Source: a virus. Taken from it: 26,082 nt of DNA. A program made the translations under genes and the position numbers. This document shows positions 1-6,761 of this stretch, piece after piece. The notes beneath the pieces are model-generated. The model was not told the DNA's origin. It did not search any database and worked only from the letters and a program-made list of their open reading frames with translations. Within the stretch, counting starts at the first letter, position 1. Every line of letters starts with the position of its first letter. The DNA lies in the IMG/VR virus record IMGVR_UViG_3300045931_000167, positions 1 through 26,082 of that record, one strand, 5' to 3'.

Positions 1-449
1 ACGAGCGCCGTGGTTGACTCGGGCAGTTCGCCCGTCTCCTCGTATCGCTTACGCAGCGCGACTACAGCCTCGTGCGTGATTGGCTCGCCAGTCTCAGCGC
101 GCATCACAACTTCCATGCGCACAGGCTCGGGCGTCTTCGGAGCCGCGATGAGATAGAGCGCAGAGACGTCGATATCACAATTTGCCAATTTGGCAACCTC
201 GGGATTCTCGTATACTTCCATGAACCGATAAGCGGAGCGCCGCCGCCATCCGAACTCCGAATCGACCCATCGAAGGAACCCGCCCTCGTCCTTGAGCTTC
301 TCGCGAACGTCGACGAGGTTCCGTCCTATCGCGACAATATTCGCCGCCGTCATGCGAGCGAGGTTGCGTATTTGGGACGCACGATCCTGCAGGAACTCAC
401 GCGTGTCGCTGTCGAGCGCGTTGTAGTCGAATAGGGGCGCAGGCGTCAT
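1..449 (-). CDS. DUF3102-like phage protein, C-terminus beyond window
   Basis: This frame begins with ATG at 449, in an ATGA overlap with the stop of the ParB-like gene, and stays open to base 1, so its C-terminus is missing. The visible 149 residues contain an N-terminal helix followed by a segment with IVAIGRNLVDVREKLKDEG and then FLRWVDSEFGWRRRSAYRFM, at about residues 38-77. That is the pattern of DUF3102-type proteins: a 'G..L..VKE.L..G.F..W....F..S.RTA.RFM' helical region often found in phages and plasmids beside ParB-like genes. Biochemical role is unknown; DNA binding or partition-like regulation is inference. The plus-strand frame opposite it is a shadow. Confidence 0.72.
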   Translation of the reverse strand, partial: MTPAPLFDYNALDSDTREFLQDRASQIRNLARMTAANIVAIGRNLVDVREKLKDEGGFLRWVDSEFGWRRRSAYRFMEVYENPEVAKLANCDIDVSALYLIAAPKTPEPVRMEVVMRAETGEPITHEAVVALRKRYEETGELPESTTAL

Positions 450-1324
450 GCTGCTTCTTCAACGCTCCCGCGCACGGCCTTGATTGGCCGATTCAGATCC
501 GACCAGTGTTCGTTGGGGTGAATAACAAGGCGATTGATCGGAGCGTCTTCACGAAAGTAGATCCAGCTCTTGAATGCAAGAGCCAGCTTTTCGAGACCCG
601 ATGAACGCCCCTTGTCCGCTAATAGCAGGAGGCGATTCCGTAGCAGGTTGAGCGCTGCGTGTTTGTCTCCGCAATCGCCGCTTTCCAGCCGGTCGAAAAA
701 CGCTATGGCCTTTTGGCGATCGATCCGTGCAAAGACGAGAAATATGAATGTTGCGACCGCATTTGGGATCAACTTCTTAACGACTGCAAGACCCTTGATG
801 TAGTCGAAGGCGTCATTGATTTCCCGCCCGTGCTGGAGTGCGGTTTCCTGCACCTGGGTAACCGTGGGGTTGATGCCAGGATTTTCCAGCGTATCCTCGT
901 GATACTTATGCAGCCATCGCGCCGCTGCCGAAACGACCTTGGAATTCGGGATACCTGCTCTATGAAGATGGTCAGCATTCGTTCGCTTCGAACCCGCATC
1001 AATCGTATAGAAAACATCTTGCTCAATATTACGGTGCACGAAGGACTGGAAAGACGCCTTCGAGAATACGCAGCCCTGGAGCCGATGTTGCCCGTCCAGT
1101 AGATTACCGTGTTCATCAAAGATGATCGGCTGACCATTCAGCTTCCATCGGCCAGCCGCCATATCGGCGGCGTATTGCCGCCACAAACTATCGCGCAGCT
1201 TGCGGTTATTAGGATTTCGATTGCCGAGCCATTCCTGCGCCTTCTCGGGCATAATAGTCTCGACGGAGCATGTTGCTGCTTTCTCATTAGCCACTTTCGT
1301 TTCTCCTTTCGGTTCCATAGTCAT
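446..1324 (-). CDS. ParB/sulfiredoxin-fold-like DGQHR protein
   Basis: A 292-aa protein with the start placed at 1324, an ATGA overlap with the upstream stop. A longer reading to 1426 would only cover the neighbour out of frame. Residues about 35-85 hold a W-L-x-N-R-x2-N-R-x-L segment, then a 'MAAGRWKLNGQPIIFDE' strand-helix, then LLDGQHRL, a GQHR box comparable with the nucleotide-binding GERR/GQHR box of ParB N-terminal domains. The rest is helical and ends in a conserved-looking WSDLNRPI. Phage proteins of this type are often annotated as ParB-like nucleases or partition proteins. No partner ParA is visible, so a role in DNA modification or regulation is as likely as partition. Family confidence is moderate; function is unknown. 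Confidence 0.7.
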   Translation of the reverse strand: MTMEPKGETKVANEKAATCSVETIMPEKAQEWLGNRNPNNRKLRDSLWRQYAADMAAGRWKLNGQPIIFDEHGNLLDGQHRLQGCVFSKASFQSFVHRNIEQDVFYTIDAGSKRTNADHLHRAGIPNSKVVSAAARWLHKYHEDTLENPGINPTVTQVQETALQHGREINDAFDYIKGLAVVKKLIPNAVATFIFLVFARIDRQKAIAFFDRLESGDCGDKHAALNLLRNRLLLLADKGRSSGLEKLALAFKSWIYFREDAPINRLVIHPNEHWSDLNRPIKAVRGSVEEAA

Positions 1325-1539
1325 CTCCGAGTCGCCGCCTCCCCGATAAACACAAAGCCGCGCATGACGGTATCCCAGTCCTGGCGCCGCAGGCCTTCGT
1401 CGAGCAAGCAGTACCCGCGCGCCCACAGGCCGAGCGAGCTAAATTCCGCATACGGGAAGATGAACCGGTCGCTTTCGGCCACGATCACCTCGAGCACGAC
1501 CTCCCGATACGCCTTCTGGTAGCGTTCCTCAAACGTCAC
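1321..1539 (-). CDS. small hypothetical protein (72 aa)
   Basis: Starts with GTG at 1539, overlapping the previous stop as GTGA, and ends in an ATGA overlap with the ParB-like gene, so both ends are set by translational coupling. The protein is acidic at the N-terminus (MTFEERYQKAYREVVLEVI) and aromatic in the middle (RFIFPYAEFSSLGLWARGY). No metal-binding cysteines, membrane segment or recognised domain is seen. Position inside a tightly packed early operon argues that it is real. I do not recognise a family. Confidence 0.62.
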   Translation of the reverse strand: MTFEERYQKAYREVVLEVIVAESDRFIFPYAEFSSLGLWARGYCLLDEGLRRQDWDTVMRGFVFIGEAATRR

Positions 1540-1790
1540 TCGCCGCGCCTCCGTTCATACGTGACGCGCATTTCATAGCCGGCCAGGTTGTCGATCACGC
1601 GGTCGAGGCAGGCCACGGCGATCGCGGTGCGCCGCTCATCACTCGAGGCCAGGAACGCGCGGATCTTGCGCAACGCCTCGAGCGGGTCCTGGCGCCTGGC
1701 CACATACAGCGGCCCGTAGGAGTCGGCGTGCTTGTCGACCTCGGCGAGCAGATCGCGCGCCTGGTCCAGATGCGATCGCGGCTGCACCAT
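1536..1790 (-). CDS. small helical hypothetical protein (84 aa)
   Basis: ATG at 1790 overlaps the upstream TAA as TAATG and has a strong GGAGGAG Shine-Dalgarno a few bases before it. The product is almost entirely charged helix: SHLDQARDLLAEVDKHAD at the start, then a KIRAFLASSDERRTAIAVACLDRVIDNL helix, ending in Arg-rich residues. No domain is recognised. It lies in a row of small coupled genes between the RecT region and the ParB-like gene. Confidence 0.62.
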   Translation of the reverse strand: MVQPRSHLDQARDLLAEVDKHADSYGPLYVARRQDPLEALRKIRAFLASSDERRTAIAVACLDRVIDNLAGYEMRVTYERRRGE

Positions 1791-1936
1791 TACTCCTCCC
1801 GCACGTGCCGGCGCAGTTCCTCGCGCTGCTTGCGCTCCGCCTCGATCCTGCGCACGATCCCGGCGCAGATGAGGATCACCGGGATCAGCAGAAGCGCGAA
1901 GACCGTCCCGACGAAGGGGAAGTCGAGATCAGTCAT
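1790..1936 (-). CDS. small single-pass membrane protein (48 aa)
   Basis: The start at 1936 makes an ATGA overlap with the upstream stop; the frame extends further upstream only as an Arg-rich shadow of the neighbour. Residues 8-28 form one hydrophobic segment (FVGTVFALLLIPVILICAGI), followed by a strongly charged helix rich in Arg and Glu (RRIEAERKQREELRRHVREE). This is a type of small inner-membrane protein with a cytoplasmic coiled tail. Function is unknown; in phages such proteins may act at the membrane in lysis timing or exclusion, which is speculation here. Confidence 0.6.
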   Translation of the reverse strand: MTDLDFPFVGTVFALLLIPVILICAGIVRRIEAERKQREELRRHVREE

Positions 1937-2289
1937 GACGCTCGCTCCGGGAATAGCGCGCCCTGGCGCTCGTCTTCGGTCATGCCCTCGGTGCGCCGTT
2001 CCTCGCCGGTGTCGACGCGCACGATCGTCTTGAGGCCAGGCCGCGGCGTATCGAGCATGACGACGCATTCCATGTCGCGCATCTCGTAACGGCTGGTCAC
2101 CTTTTGCGAGTACTCTGCGATGCGCTTTGCTGAGGCCTTCAGCCGCGCCGCGAAGTCCGCCATAACGGACGCCTTCATTTCATTCAACTCGATCGCGTCC
2201 TGGTTTTCCTGCGCTAACTTTGCGCCAAGGTCGCGCAGCTCGTCCGCGGTGAATGTGTATCGGCAACTTTCGTAGAGTGTTTGTCCCAT
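1933..2289 (-). CDS. hypothetical helical phage protein (118 aa)
   Basis: The start at 2289 is chosen because GGAGGG lies four bases upstream of the ATG; the frame upstream of this codon is a low-quality Arg-rich shadow. The protein begins MGQTLYESCRYTFTADEL, has a central helix with regularly spaced Ala/Lys residues (ADFAARLKASAKRIAEYSQKV), then a strand-rich part with MECVVMLDTPRPGLKTIVRVDTGE and an acidic tail. The layout (helix, then a compact beta part with conserved-looking cysteine and TGE) resembles small phage proteins of unknown function in early operons. It overlaps the end of the preceding gene by 76 bases. Confidence 0.62.
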   Translation of the reverse strand: MGQTLYESCRYTFTADELRDLGAKLAQENQDAIELNEMKASVMADFAARLKASAKRIAEYSQKVTSRYEMRDMECVVMLDTPRPGLKTIVRVDTGEERRTEGMTEDERQGALFPERAS

Positions 2290-2471
2290 TCGTCCCTCCA
2301 GTACAAAATCAGCAGTTCTTCGATCAGAAAATCGTTGACGCCGAGCATGGCCCACTCGCCTTCGCGGTGGACCGCCGCGGCGCATTCCAACTGCACGCGC
2401 CGCAGCGCGTCTATTTCGTCGGCCTGGCTATTGAATCGTGGCCCGGCTGGCGGTTCCATCCCCATCTCCAT
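2214..2471 (-). CDS. small hypothetical protein (up to 85 aa)
   Basis: Three in-frame ATG codons occur at 2471, 2465 and 2459; the second or third has the better-spaced purine-rich stretch, so the true start may be 6-12 bases further in. The core (SQADEIDALRRVQLECAAAVHREGEW, then LGVNDFLIEELLILYWRDEWDKH) looks like a genuine amphipathic helical protein. The last 20 residues overlap the strong start of the next gene and look less protein-like. Overlaps at both ends lower confidence. No family recognised. Confidence 0.45.
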   Translation of the reverse strand: MEMGMEPPAGPRFNSQADEIDALRRVQLECAAAVHREGEWAMLGVNDFLIEELLILYWRDEWDKHSTKVADTHSPRTSCATLAQS

Positions 2472-2653
2472 CCCTTCAGGATTTCGCGGGCGCGGACAGC
2501 GGTTGCCTCATCCGCAACGATGAGCGTGTGCGTAGAAAAAACCGCCGCCGCGATCTTGCGCGATTTCAGGAATTGCTCCTGACTCCAGGCCGTCGAGAAA
2601 TCGCCCGGCTGGAATGTGCCGAGGACAACGCCACTACCTGGAGTCGGCTTCAT
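2411..2653 (-). CDS. small hypothetical protein (80 aa)
   Basis: ATG at 2653 follows the upstream TAG directly, and a GGA-containing stretch lies about ten bases before it. The product starts MKPTPGSGVVLGTFQPGDF, has a basic middle (LKSRKIAAAVFSTHTLIVADEATAVRAREILKGW) and a tail that overlaps the next gene by about 60 bases. The helix-strand pattern in residues 25-62 looks real. No domain recognised. Confidence 0.45.
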   Translation of the reverse strand: MKPTPGSGVVLGTFQPGDFSTAWSQEQFLKSRKIAAAVFSTHTLIVADEATAVRAREILKGWRWGWNRQPGHDSIARPTK

Positions 2654-3010
2654 CTATGTCAGTTCCTCGAGGAGCGTCTTCTCGAGCGACTGCGTGGCGC
2701 CCGTCGTGATGGCATTCGCAATCGTGTACAGTGCGATTGGATCTCCCTTCACCGTCGAACCCGACACAAAGTTCGCGTACACGATGATGGTGGCCGGCGT
2801 CGGGCCTCGGCTCGCTTCTTCGTTGATGAGGATCGTGTAGGGCAGGCTGTGGCGCTTCAGAAACGCGAGCAACCAGTCGATCGACTCGTTGAGCGATTCC
2901 GGCGTCGGCGCCGTCGGATAGTCGTTGTAGGTGAGCGGCAGTTTCTTAAACTTCTGCCCGCTCGCCGGATCAGGCGTATAAACATTGACGCCACTTTGAA
3001 TAATCAGCAT
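2654..3010 (-). CDS. hypothetical protein (118 aa)
   Basis: The ATG at 3010 abuts the stop of the upstream gene. The protein opens with beta-like residues (MLIIQSGVNVYTPDP), continues with a helix (LNESIDWLLAFLKRH) and a second beta part (TPATIIVYANFVSGSTV) and ends in a helix rich in Thr and Glu. No cysteines, membrane segments or catalytic motifs stand out. It sits in the coupled run of small genes downstream of the RecT-like gene. Function unknown. Confidence 0.58.
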   Translation of the reverse strand: MLIIQSGVNVYTPDPASGQKFKKLPLTYNDYPTAPTPESLNESIDWLLAFLKRHSLPYTILINEEASRGPTPATIIVYANFVSGSTVKGDPIALYTIANAITTGATQSLEKTLLEELT

Positions 3011-3271
3011 CTAGGTTGTCCTTTCAAATAGTGATCGTGATCTTCCGTGAATCCATGCCTTGTACTTCTCTGGCGTGCCCCAGCACGCGATCGGTGCGTT
3101 GTTGTTAATCCATAGAACGATCTCGAACAGTGCCGCGCGGTTATCGTGATCCGCAGTCGCGCAGGCCTTCGCCAGGTCGTTCGACAGCACCGCCTCGAGG
3201 AACGGCCCAGTCGGGATGTGCTCGAGGACGTAATCGGTCAGCGTGGAGATGGTCGTCGCCGGGATGGTCAT
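3011..3271 (-). CDS. small conserved-type phage protein (86 aa)
   Basis: Starts at 3271 in an ATGA overlap with the zinc-ribbon frame. The protein has the pattern 'IPTGPFLEAVLSNDLAKAC..AD..N..AL..I..W..N..P..CWG', which I recognise as a small, widespread but uncharacterised phage protein type with a conserved PTG-FL-AVLSNDL stretch and a CWG turn near the end. Length of 80-90 aa fits. Its enzymatic or binding role is not known. The overlap with the zinc-ribbon frame is evidence that the upstream frame is translated. Confidence 0.7.
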   Translation of the reverse strand: MTIPATTISTLTDYVLEHIPTGPFLEAVLSNDLAKACATADHDNRAALFEIVLWINNNAPIACWGTPEKYKAWIHGRSRSLFERTT

Positions 3272-3480
3272 AGATCCTCAATCGCGCCGCAGTCGAGACA
3301 CTTGATTCCCTCTTGAAAGCGCCACTCTTCGCCGCCGTCCGGCGCAACGACGCCCGTCCGGTATTCGCCCCCCACGTACTGCAGCCGTTCGGATCCGCAC
3401 GCGCCGCATACGACCGTCTCTACTCTTTCGTCCGTTTCCGCGGCGGTTTCTGGTCCTCGGTCGCCGGCGCCGGTGGCGGG
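3268..3480 (-). CDS. zinc-ribbon frame without a start codon, possibly the -1 frameshift extension of RecT
   Basis: The -1 frame relative to the RecT-like gene encodes 70 residues ending in CGACGSERLQYV ... IKCLDCGAIEDL, a clear two-knuckle CxxC/CxxC zinc ribbon. Its TGA overlaps the next ATG as ATGA. The frame is open from about 3672 to 3268, yet I find no ATG or TTG in it. The only GTG lies after the first CxxC and has no Shine-Dalgarno. The RecT frame crosses it at T TTT TTC (3486-3480), exactly phased for a -1 slip. Translation would give a RecT-linker-zinc-ribbon protein of about 408 residues. Alternatives are initiation at an unusual codon or a sequence error in the T tract. Confidence 0.5.
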   Translation of the reverse strand, partial: PATGAGDRGPETAAETDERVETVVCGACGSERLQYVGGEYRTGVVAPDGGEEWRFQEGIKCLDCGAIEDL

Positions 3481-4493
3481 AAAAAACTCTCCTGCGCAGC
3501 CTCCTCTGTTGCTGGTGCCTGCGCTGGTTCGGTCGCCGGCGCCGTGGCTGGCTCGGCTGCTGCTGGCGGGGAAACAGATATCTCGCCAGAGATCTGCTCC
3601 TTCGTGATCTGCGCATGCGGATCGCCCCAGCCCGGGTGCGCCAGGATCGTCTGCTTCAGGCGGTCGACGCCCTCAATTGGCACCTCGAAAGTGCGCGCCA
3701 GGTCGGGCGGGATCTGCGCGGGTGGTAGCGACTCGACCGGCATGGTCTCCAGTTGCGCTTCCTCGCGCACCAGCACGCCCCGCAGCACATGGGGCGCGTG
3801 GTATTTCTTCACACGCGAGATGGTTTTCCAGTAGTACATATCCCGCGCCCAGGATTGATACATCGCTTTCTGCGAGAGCGGGATCTGCTTTCCCTTTTCC
3901 CACACCAGGGCGTGATCGGCATCAGCTTCGGTGAACGCCACGCTGATTTCCTTACCCTGCCGATCCAGCATGGGTTTATACTGCCGTTCCTGGGGATTCC
4001 ATTTCTTCAGCCACAGCCTGCATCCCACGCAGCGGGTCCAGGGTGTGCCCTTGTGATCTTCCGTCCGTTCCACCCATTCGATGTCCCAGTCGTACCCCAT
4101 CTGCTGCAACTTAGCGGCTACCAGATCGTTTTCGATGCTGGGTCTGCCATTCACGAAATAGATATTGCGCATGCTGTCCATTTCGTTGAACCCCTGCGAT
4201 CTGCCAATTTGAATCTTCGACATGGCGGTGGCCACGGCCGCTTCCTCGGCCTTATCCTTCAGATCTGCAAATTCCCCGGACTGCACGAACAGGCGCGCCA
4301 GCGCGAGATCCTTGGCATAGATTTGCCTGAAAAGTTCCTGATCAGCCAGCGCCGACAAAGCCGCCGTGCGCTTGTCAAGATCGGGTATCAATGCCATCTG
4401 TTCAGCCGTCATACGCACGACGGCTGCTGGCGGTGCAGATATCGCCAGCGCGGCAGCCGGTAGTGGTCCCTGTGCTTCTTGATTCGGATGCAT
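3420..4493 (-). CDS. recT: RecT-like single-strand annealing protein
   Basis: A 357-aa protein whose ATG at 4493 has AAGGAG six bases upstream. Residues 40-260 show the RecT/Bet superfamily layout: a helical stretch (RQIYAKDLALARLFVQSGEF), an Ala-rich helix leading to 'IGRSQGFNEMDSMRNIYFVNGRPSIENDLVAAKLQQMG', a strand region with TRCVGCRLWLKKW, then 'VAFTEADADHALVWEKG' and a helix with SWARDMYYWKTISRVKKY ending HVLRGVL. Such proteins anneal complementary single strands and work with a partner exonuclease, here the YqaJ-type gene three genes upstream. The last 70 residues are a Pro/Ala/Glu-rich linker ending in basic KRTKE. That low-complexity tail carries a candidate -1 frameshift site leading to a zinc ribbon. 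Confidence 0.75.
   Translation of the reverse strand: MHPNQEAQGPLPAAALAISAPPAAVVRMTAEQMALIPDLDKRTAALSALADQELFRQIYAKDLALARLFVQSGEFADLKDKAEEAAVATAMSKIQIGRSQGFNEMDSMRNIYFVNGRPSIENDLVAAKLQQMGYDWDIEWVERTEDHKGTPWTRCVGCRLWLKKWNPQERQYKPMLDRQGKEISVAFTEADADHALVWEKGKQIPLSQKAMYQSWARDMYYWKTISRVKKYHAPHVLRGVLVREEAQLETMPVESLPPAQIPPDLARTFEVPIEGVDRLKQTILAHPGWGDPHAQITKEQISGEISVSPPAAAEPATAPATEPAQAPATEEAAQESFFPPPAPATEDQKPPRKRTKE
3480..3486 (-). other. candidate -1 frameshift heptamer T TTT TTC in recT
   Basis: In the RecT reading frame the codons run AGT-TTT-TTC-CCG, so the heptamer T TTT TTC fits the X XXY YYZ rule. A -1 slip continues into the zinc-ribbon frame. The following bases are very GC-rich, with short CGCC/GGCG complementarity, but I see no strong hairpin comparable with the tail-chaperone site. 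Confidence 0.4.
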
Positions 4494-5339
4494 TCATGAC
4501 TCCTTCTTCGTATTTGTGAAATTCATCACCGCATAGCTTTGCCGCACTGTCCCCAGTTCCGCATTGCCGCGCTTAAATTCCGGGACCCATACGAGCGCCT
4601 TGACGCGCCCAAACATCCCTCCGCCATGCCGATAGTCGCGCCGATGCGCGCGCACCCAATGCTCGCGCCGCTCGAGCATCTCGTCGGAGGTCTCCGCATT
4701 CAATGGTGCCTGCGCGAAGTGCGGCAGATGGATCGTATGCCATACCGAGCATGGCGCGCGCTTCGGCTTCACTACCTGAGCCGGTGGCTTATCAAACGGC
4801 GGCTCGATCCGCGTCCCCAGCGTATTCATTGTCGTGAGTGCTTCAGATGCCAGAGCAAAGGTGCTGCGTAATGCTGTCAGCCCCCAGTTCGAGCAAGACG
4901 ATTCTTGTATGAGAAGCGGTCTCCCATCTTGATCGGCATATGCGCGAACTTGACCGGCAATCGCCGCGCTCTCCTCATGTTCGACAATCTGTGTGCATTC
5001 GATGAGAAATTGAGCCGGTTCAGGAGGTGGGAAGTTGTTGATGACGCTACTGCCTGAAAGGTCTCGGCGGGCTATGCGGCTAATCCAACTGCCGACATGC
5101 AGATCGGTGCGCGGCATGAACTCGAGCCACATTTCCGCGCGGCAGGGAACGATATCATGTGATGGATTTCCAACCGGGACCTCTCGTCCTACCATTTGAT
5201 CGAAGATGGATTGAATGTTTACCAGAACAGGCCATTTCCGGCGTCCCACTTTATGAACAAAACCATTGCAGATAGCCGGGTCCAGATCAAACGAATACAG
5301 CTGCCGCGCTTTCGAGACTCGAGCCCAAAGGCTGGCCAT
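4494..5339 (-). CDS. hypothetical protein between exonuclease and RecT (281 aa)
   Basis: The ATG at 5339 follows a strong GGGAGGG Shine-Dalgarno, and the stop lies directly before the recT ATG. The C-terminal half contains a striking segment, 'ERREHWVRAHRRDYRHGGGMFGRVKALVWVPEFKRGNAELGTV', with regularly spaced His, Arg, Trp and Gly and then QSYAVMNF. This looks like a conserved fold core, possibly nucleic-acid binding, but I do not recognise a named family. The N-terminal half is mixed alpha/beta with SFDLDPAICNGFVHKV. Lying between a recombination exonuclease and an annealing protein, it may act with them; that is inference from position only. Confidence 0.66.
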   Translation of the reverse strand: MASLWARVSKARQLYSFDLDPAICNGFVHKVGRRKWPVLVNIQSIFDQMVGREVPVGNPSHDIVPCRAEMWLEFMPRTDLHVGSWISRIARRDLSGSSVINNFPPPEPAQFLIECTQIVEHEESAAIAGQVRAYADQDGRPLLIQESSCSNWGLTALRSTFALASEALTTMNTLGTRIEPPFDKPPAQVVKPKRAPCSVWHTIHLPHFAQAPLNAETSDEMLERREHWVRAHRRDYRHGGGMFGRVKALVWVPEFKRGNAELGTVRQSYAVMNFTNTKKES

Positions 5340-5349
5340 AATCCCTCCC

Positions 5350-5652
5350 TTATGAGTCCTTTCGTATCGGTGGTATGAGCGGCTTGGCCGCGGCCGCCTC
5401 GGGGCGGTGTTTCGGTTTGCGGAAGTCGCCGGCCTTGGGGCACTTCACAAAGTGGATCTCGCCACTCTCCTCGTACGGCGCGATATTGCCATTGAGGTGG
5501 CGAATCCAAAAGATCTTCAGGCCGCAGCCGGCGCAGACGCCTTCATCGCCGATGCGCTTGAGTAACCGCGCGGTGAAGTCGCGCGCCTGGTCCAGCTCGT
5601 CCTTGAGCCGCGTGACGTCGAGAATATCGGCCGCAGATGTGAGGTCGCCCAT
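5350..5652 (-). CDS. small zinc-binding-like protein (100 aa)
   Basis: Starts with ATG at 5652 as TAATG overlapping the exonuclease stop. A short helix of about 35 residues (RLKDELDQARDFTARLLKRI) is followed by VCAGCGLKIFWI and, about 25 residues on, IHFVKCPKA. The CxxC with a later H-x3-C suits one treble-clef or zinc-ribbon site; the same 'CxGCG..I.W....NG...P......HF..CP.A' layout recurs in small phage and bacterial proteins. It may recruit or stabilise DNA in the recombination complex, which is inference from its place between YqaJ and RecT. Confidence 0.64.
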   Translation of the reverse strand: MGDLTSAADILDVTRLKDELDQARDFTARLLKRIGDEGVCAGCGLKIFWIRHLNGNIAPYEESGEIHFVKCPKAGDFRKPKHRPEAAAAKPLIPPIRKDS

Positions 5653-6749
5653 TATTCCTCCTCGCGCTCGTTGTCGTGCCGGAACCAGATCCGCCTGACG
5701 CCGGCCTTCGTCGTGGTGTATTGCTCGACCAACTTGTCGCGCTCAGCCTGGTCCTTGATGAAGTTGGTCAGAAGCGCCCAGGCCATTGCTTCGAAGTCGG
5801 TCGACTTTCCGTCCTTCGCTTTGCGCCAGGTGAACCGGCCAGCGTCGTAGCGCAGGCCTTCGCACTCGTCGCCGATCGCCGCCTTGATATCGCTCTCGAT
5901 CTTCCCGCGCTCGGTGGTGTATTGTTTCTGCAGCCTGCGCACGTGGGCGTACTGCTCGAGCAGCGCGATCTCGTCAAAGGTCGCCTGGCGCACATCGGCA
6001 CTCTTCGCCTTGCCAAATTCGCGCTCGAGCCAGCGCCGCTCACCCTTTGATCCGGTGAAGGGCGGGCGCTCATTGCCGACCAGGAACCGGCGGTACCACT
6101 CGTAGAGGCGCTCGAGCATTGCGCGCTCGACCTCCATATCGCGCTCGAGTGTGTAGACGCGAGGCGTACCGCCGACGAGCGCAATCACGTCCCAGACGGG
6201 ATACTCCATCACGCTCATGTAGTGCCAGCACTGCACGCGGACGCGGTCCGGAATCTCGTCGGCCTCGCCGCCCCAGTTGTTGCGCTGCTCATGCGAGACG
6301 ACCTTCGCCTCGACCCCGCGCAATTCACCAGGGCAGAGACCATCGGGCGTGCCAATGAGACACGGAAGCGTTGGATGGCGATAGGTCTTACGTGGACGAT
6401 CGACAGTGCGCCCGGTCATATAGGTGTAGATCTCGAGTAATGCTGGTTCGATCACCTGGCCGGCGAAAACATGCAGCGGAGGCCTCTCATCGCTGAACTG
6501 TGAGATGCCTTTCTTCGCTGCTAGGACGTCCCACTCCGTGCGCATATCGTCGACGCCTAAGATCGCGGGAGAATCCGATCCACCGATCGCGTTGCTGCGC
6601 ACGCTCATATCCAGATCAGCCATCATTCGTTCAGCCTCCAGCCACAGCACGAGCGTCTGCGCGCACTGGGCACACGTCCAGTACCGGTCTACGAACTCAC
6701 TCCCCATGCGCTGGCACAAGTCACAGCGGGTATGATCCGCCAGCGACAT
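5652..6749 (-). CDS. YqaJ-type viral recombinase/exonuclease with N-terminal zinc knuckle
   Basis: A 365-aa PD-(D/E)XK nuclease. Residues 54-66 read AIGGSDSPAILG, the usual YqaJ start; E101 sits in GQVIEP; GTPDG places an aspartate at 136; VEAKVV gives the E-x-K pair at 147-149. W and Y residues follow in the Q-x-x-WHYM helix. These are the metal-binding and catalytic positions of the lambda-exonuclease-like family, which resects double-stranded ends 5'-to-3'. The C-terminal third is a coiled helix (YAHVRRLQKQYTTERGKIESDI) typical of phage YqaJ proteins. Unusual is the first 30 residues, with CDLC and CAQC forming a separate zinc knuckle. If the internal ATG near residue 43 or 48 is the real start, the knuckle would be lost. 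Partner annealing protein is RecT downstream. Confidence 0.85.
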   Translation of the reverse strand: MSLADHTRCDLCQRMGSEFVDRYWTCAQCAQTLVLWLEAERMMADLDMSVRSNAIGGSDSPAILGVDDMRTEWDVLAAKKGISQFSDERPPLHVFAGQVIEPALLEIYTYMTGRTVDRPRKTYRHPTLPCLIGTPDGLCPGELRGVEAKVVSHEQRNNWGGEADEIPDRVRVQCWHYMSVMEYPVWDVIALVGGTPRVYTLERDMEVERAMLERLYEWYRRFLVGNERPPFTGSKGERRWLEREFGKAKSADVRQATFDEIALLEQYAHVRRLQKQYTTERGKIESDIKAAIGDECEGLRYDAGRFTWRKAKDGKSTDFEAMAWALLTNFIKDQAERDKLVEQYTTTKAGVRRIWFRHDNEREEE

Positions 6750-6761
6750 GCGCGCGCCTGG

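Noticed and set aside
72-434. Plus-strand open frame of 120 codons at the left edge
   Set aside because: It is antisense to a clearly better minus-strand frame with DUF3102-type residues and ATGA coupling.
3278-3616. Arg-rich minus-strand frame of 112 codons over the end of recT
   Set aside because: Extreme arginine content and no motif; the overlapping zinc-ribbon frame is far more protein-like.
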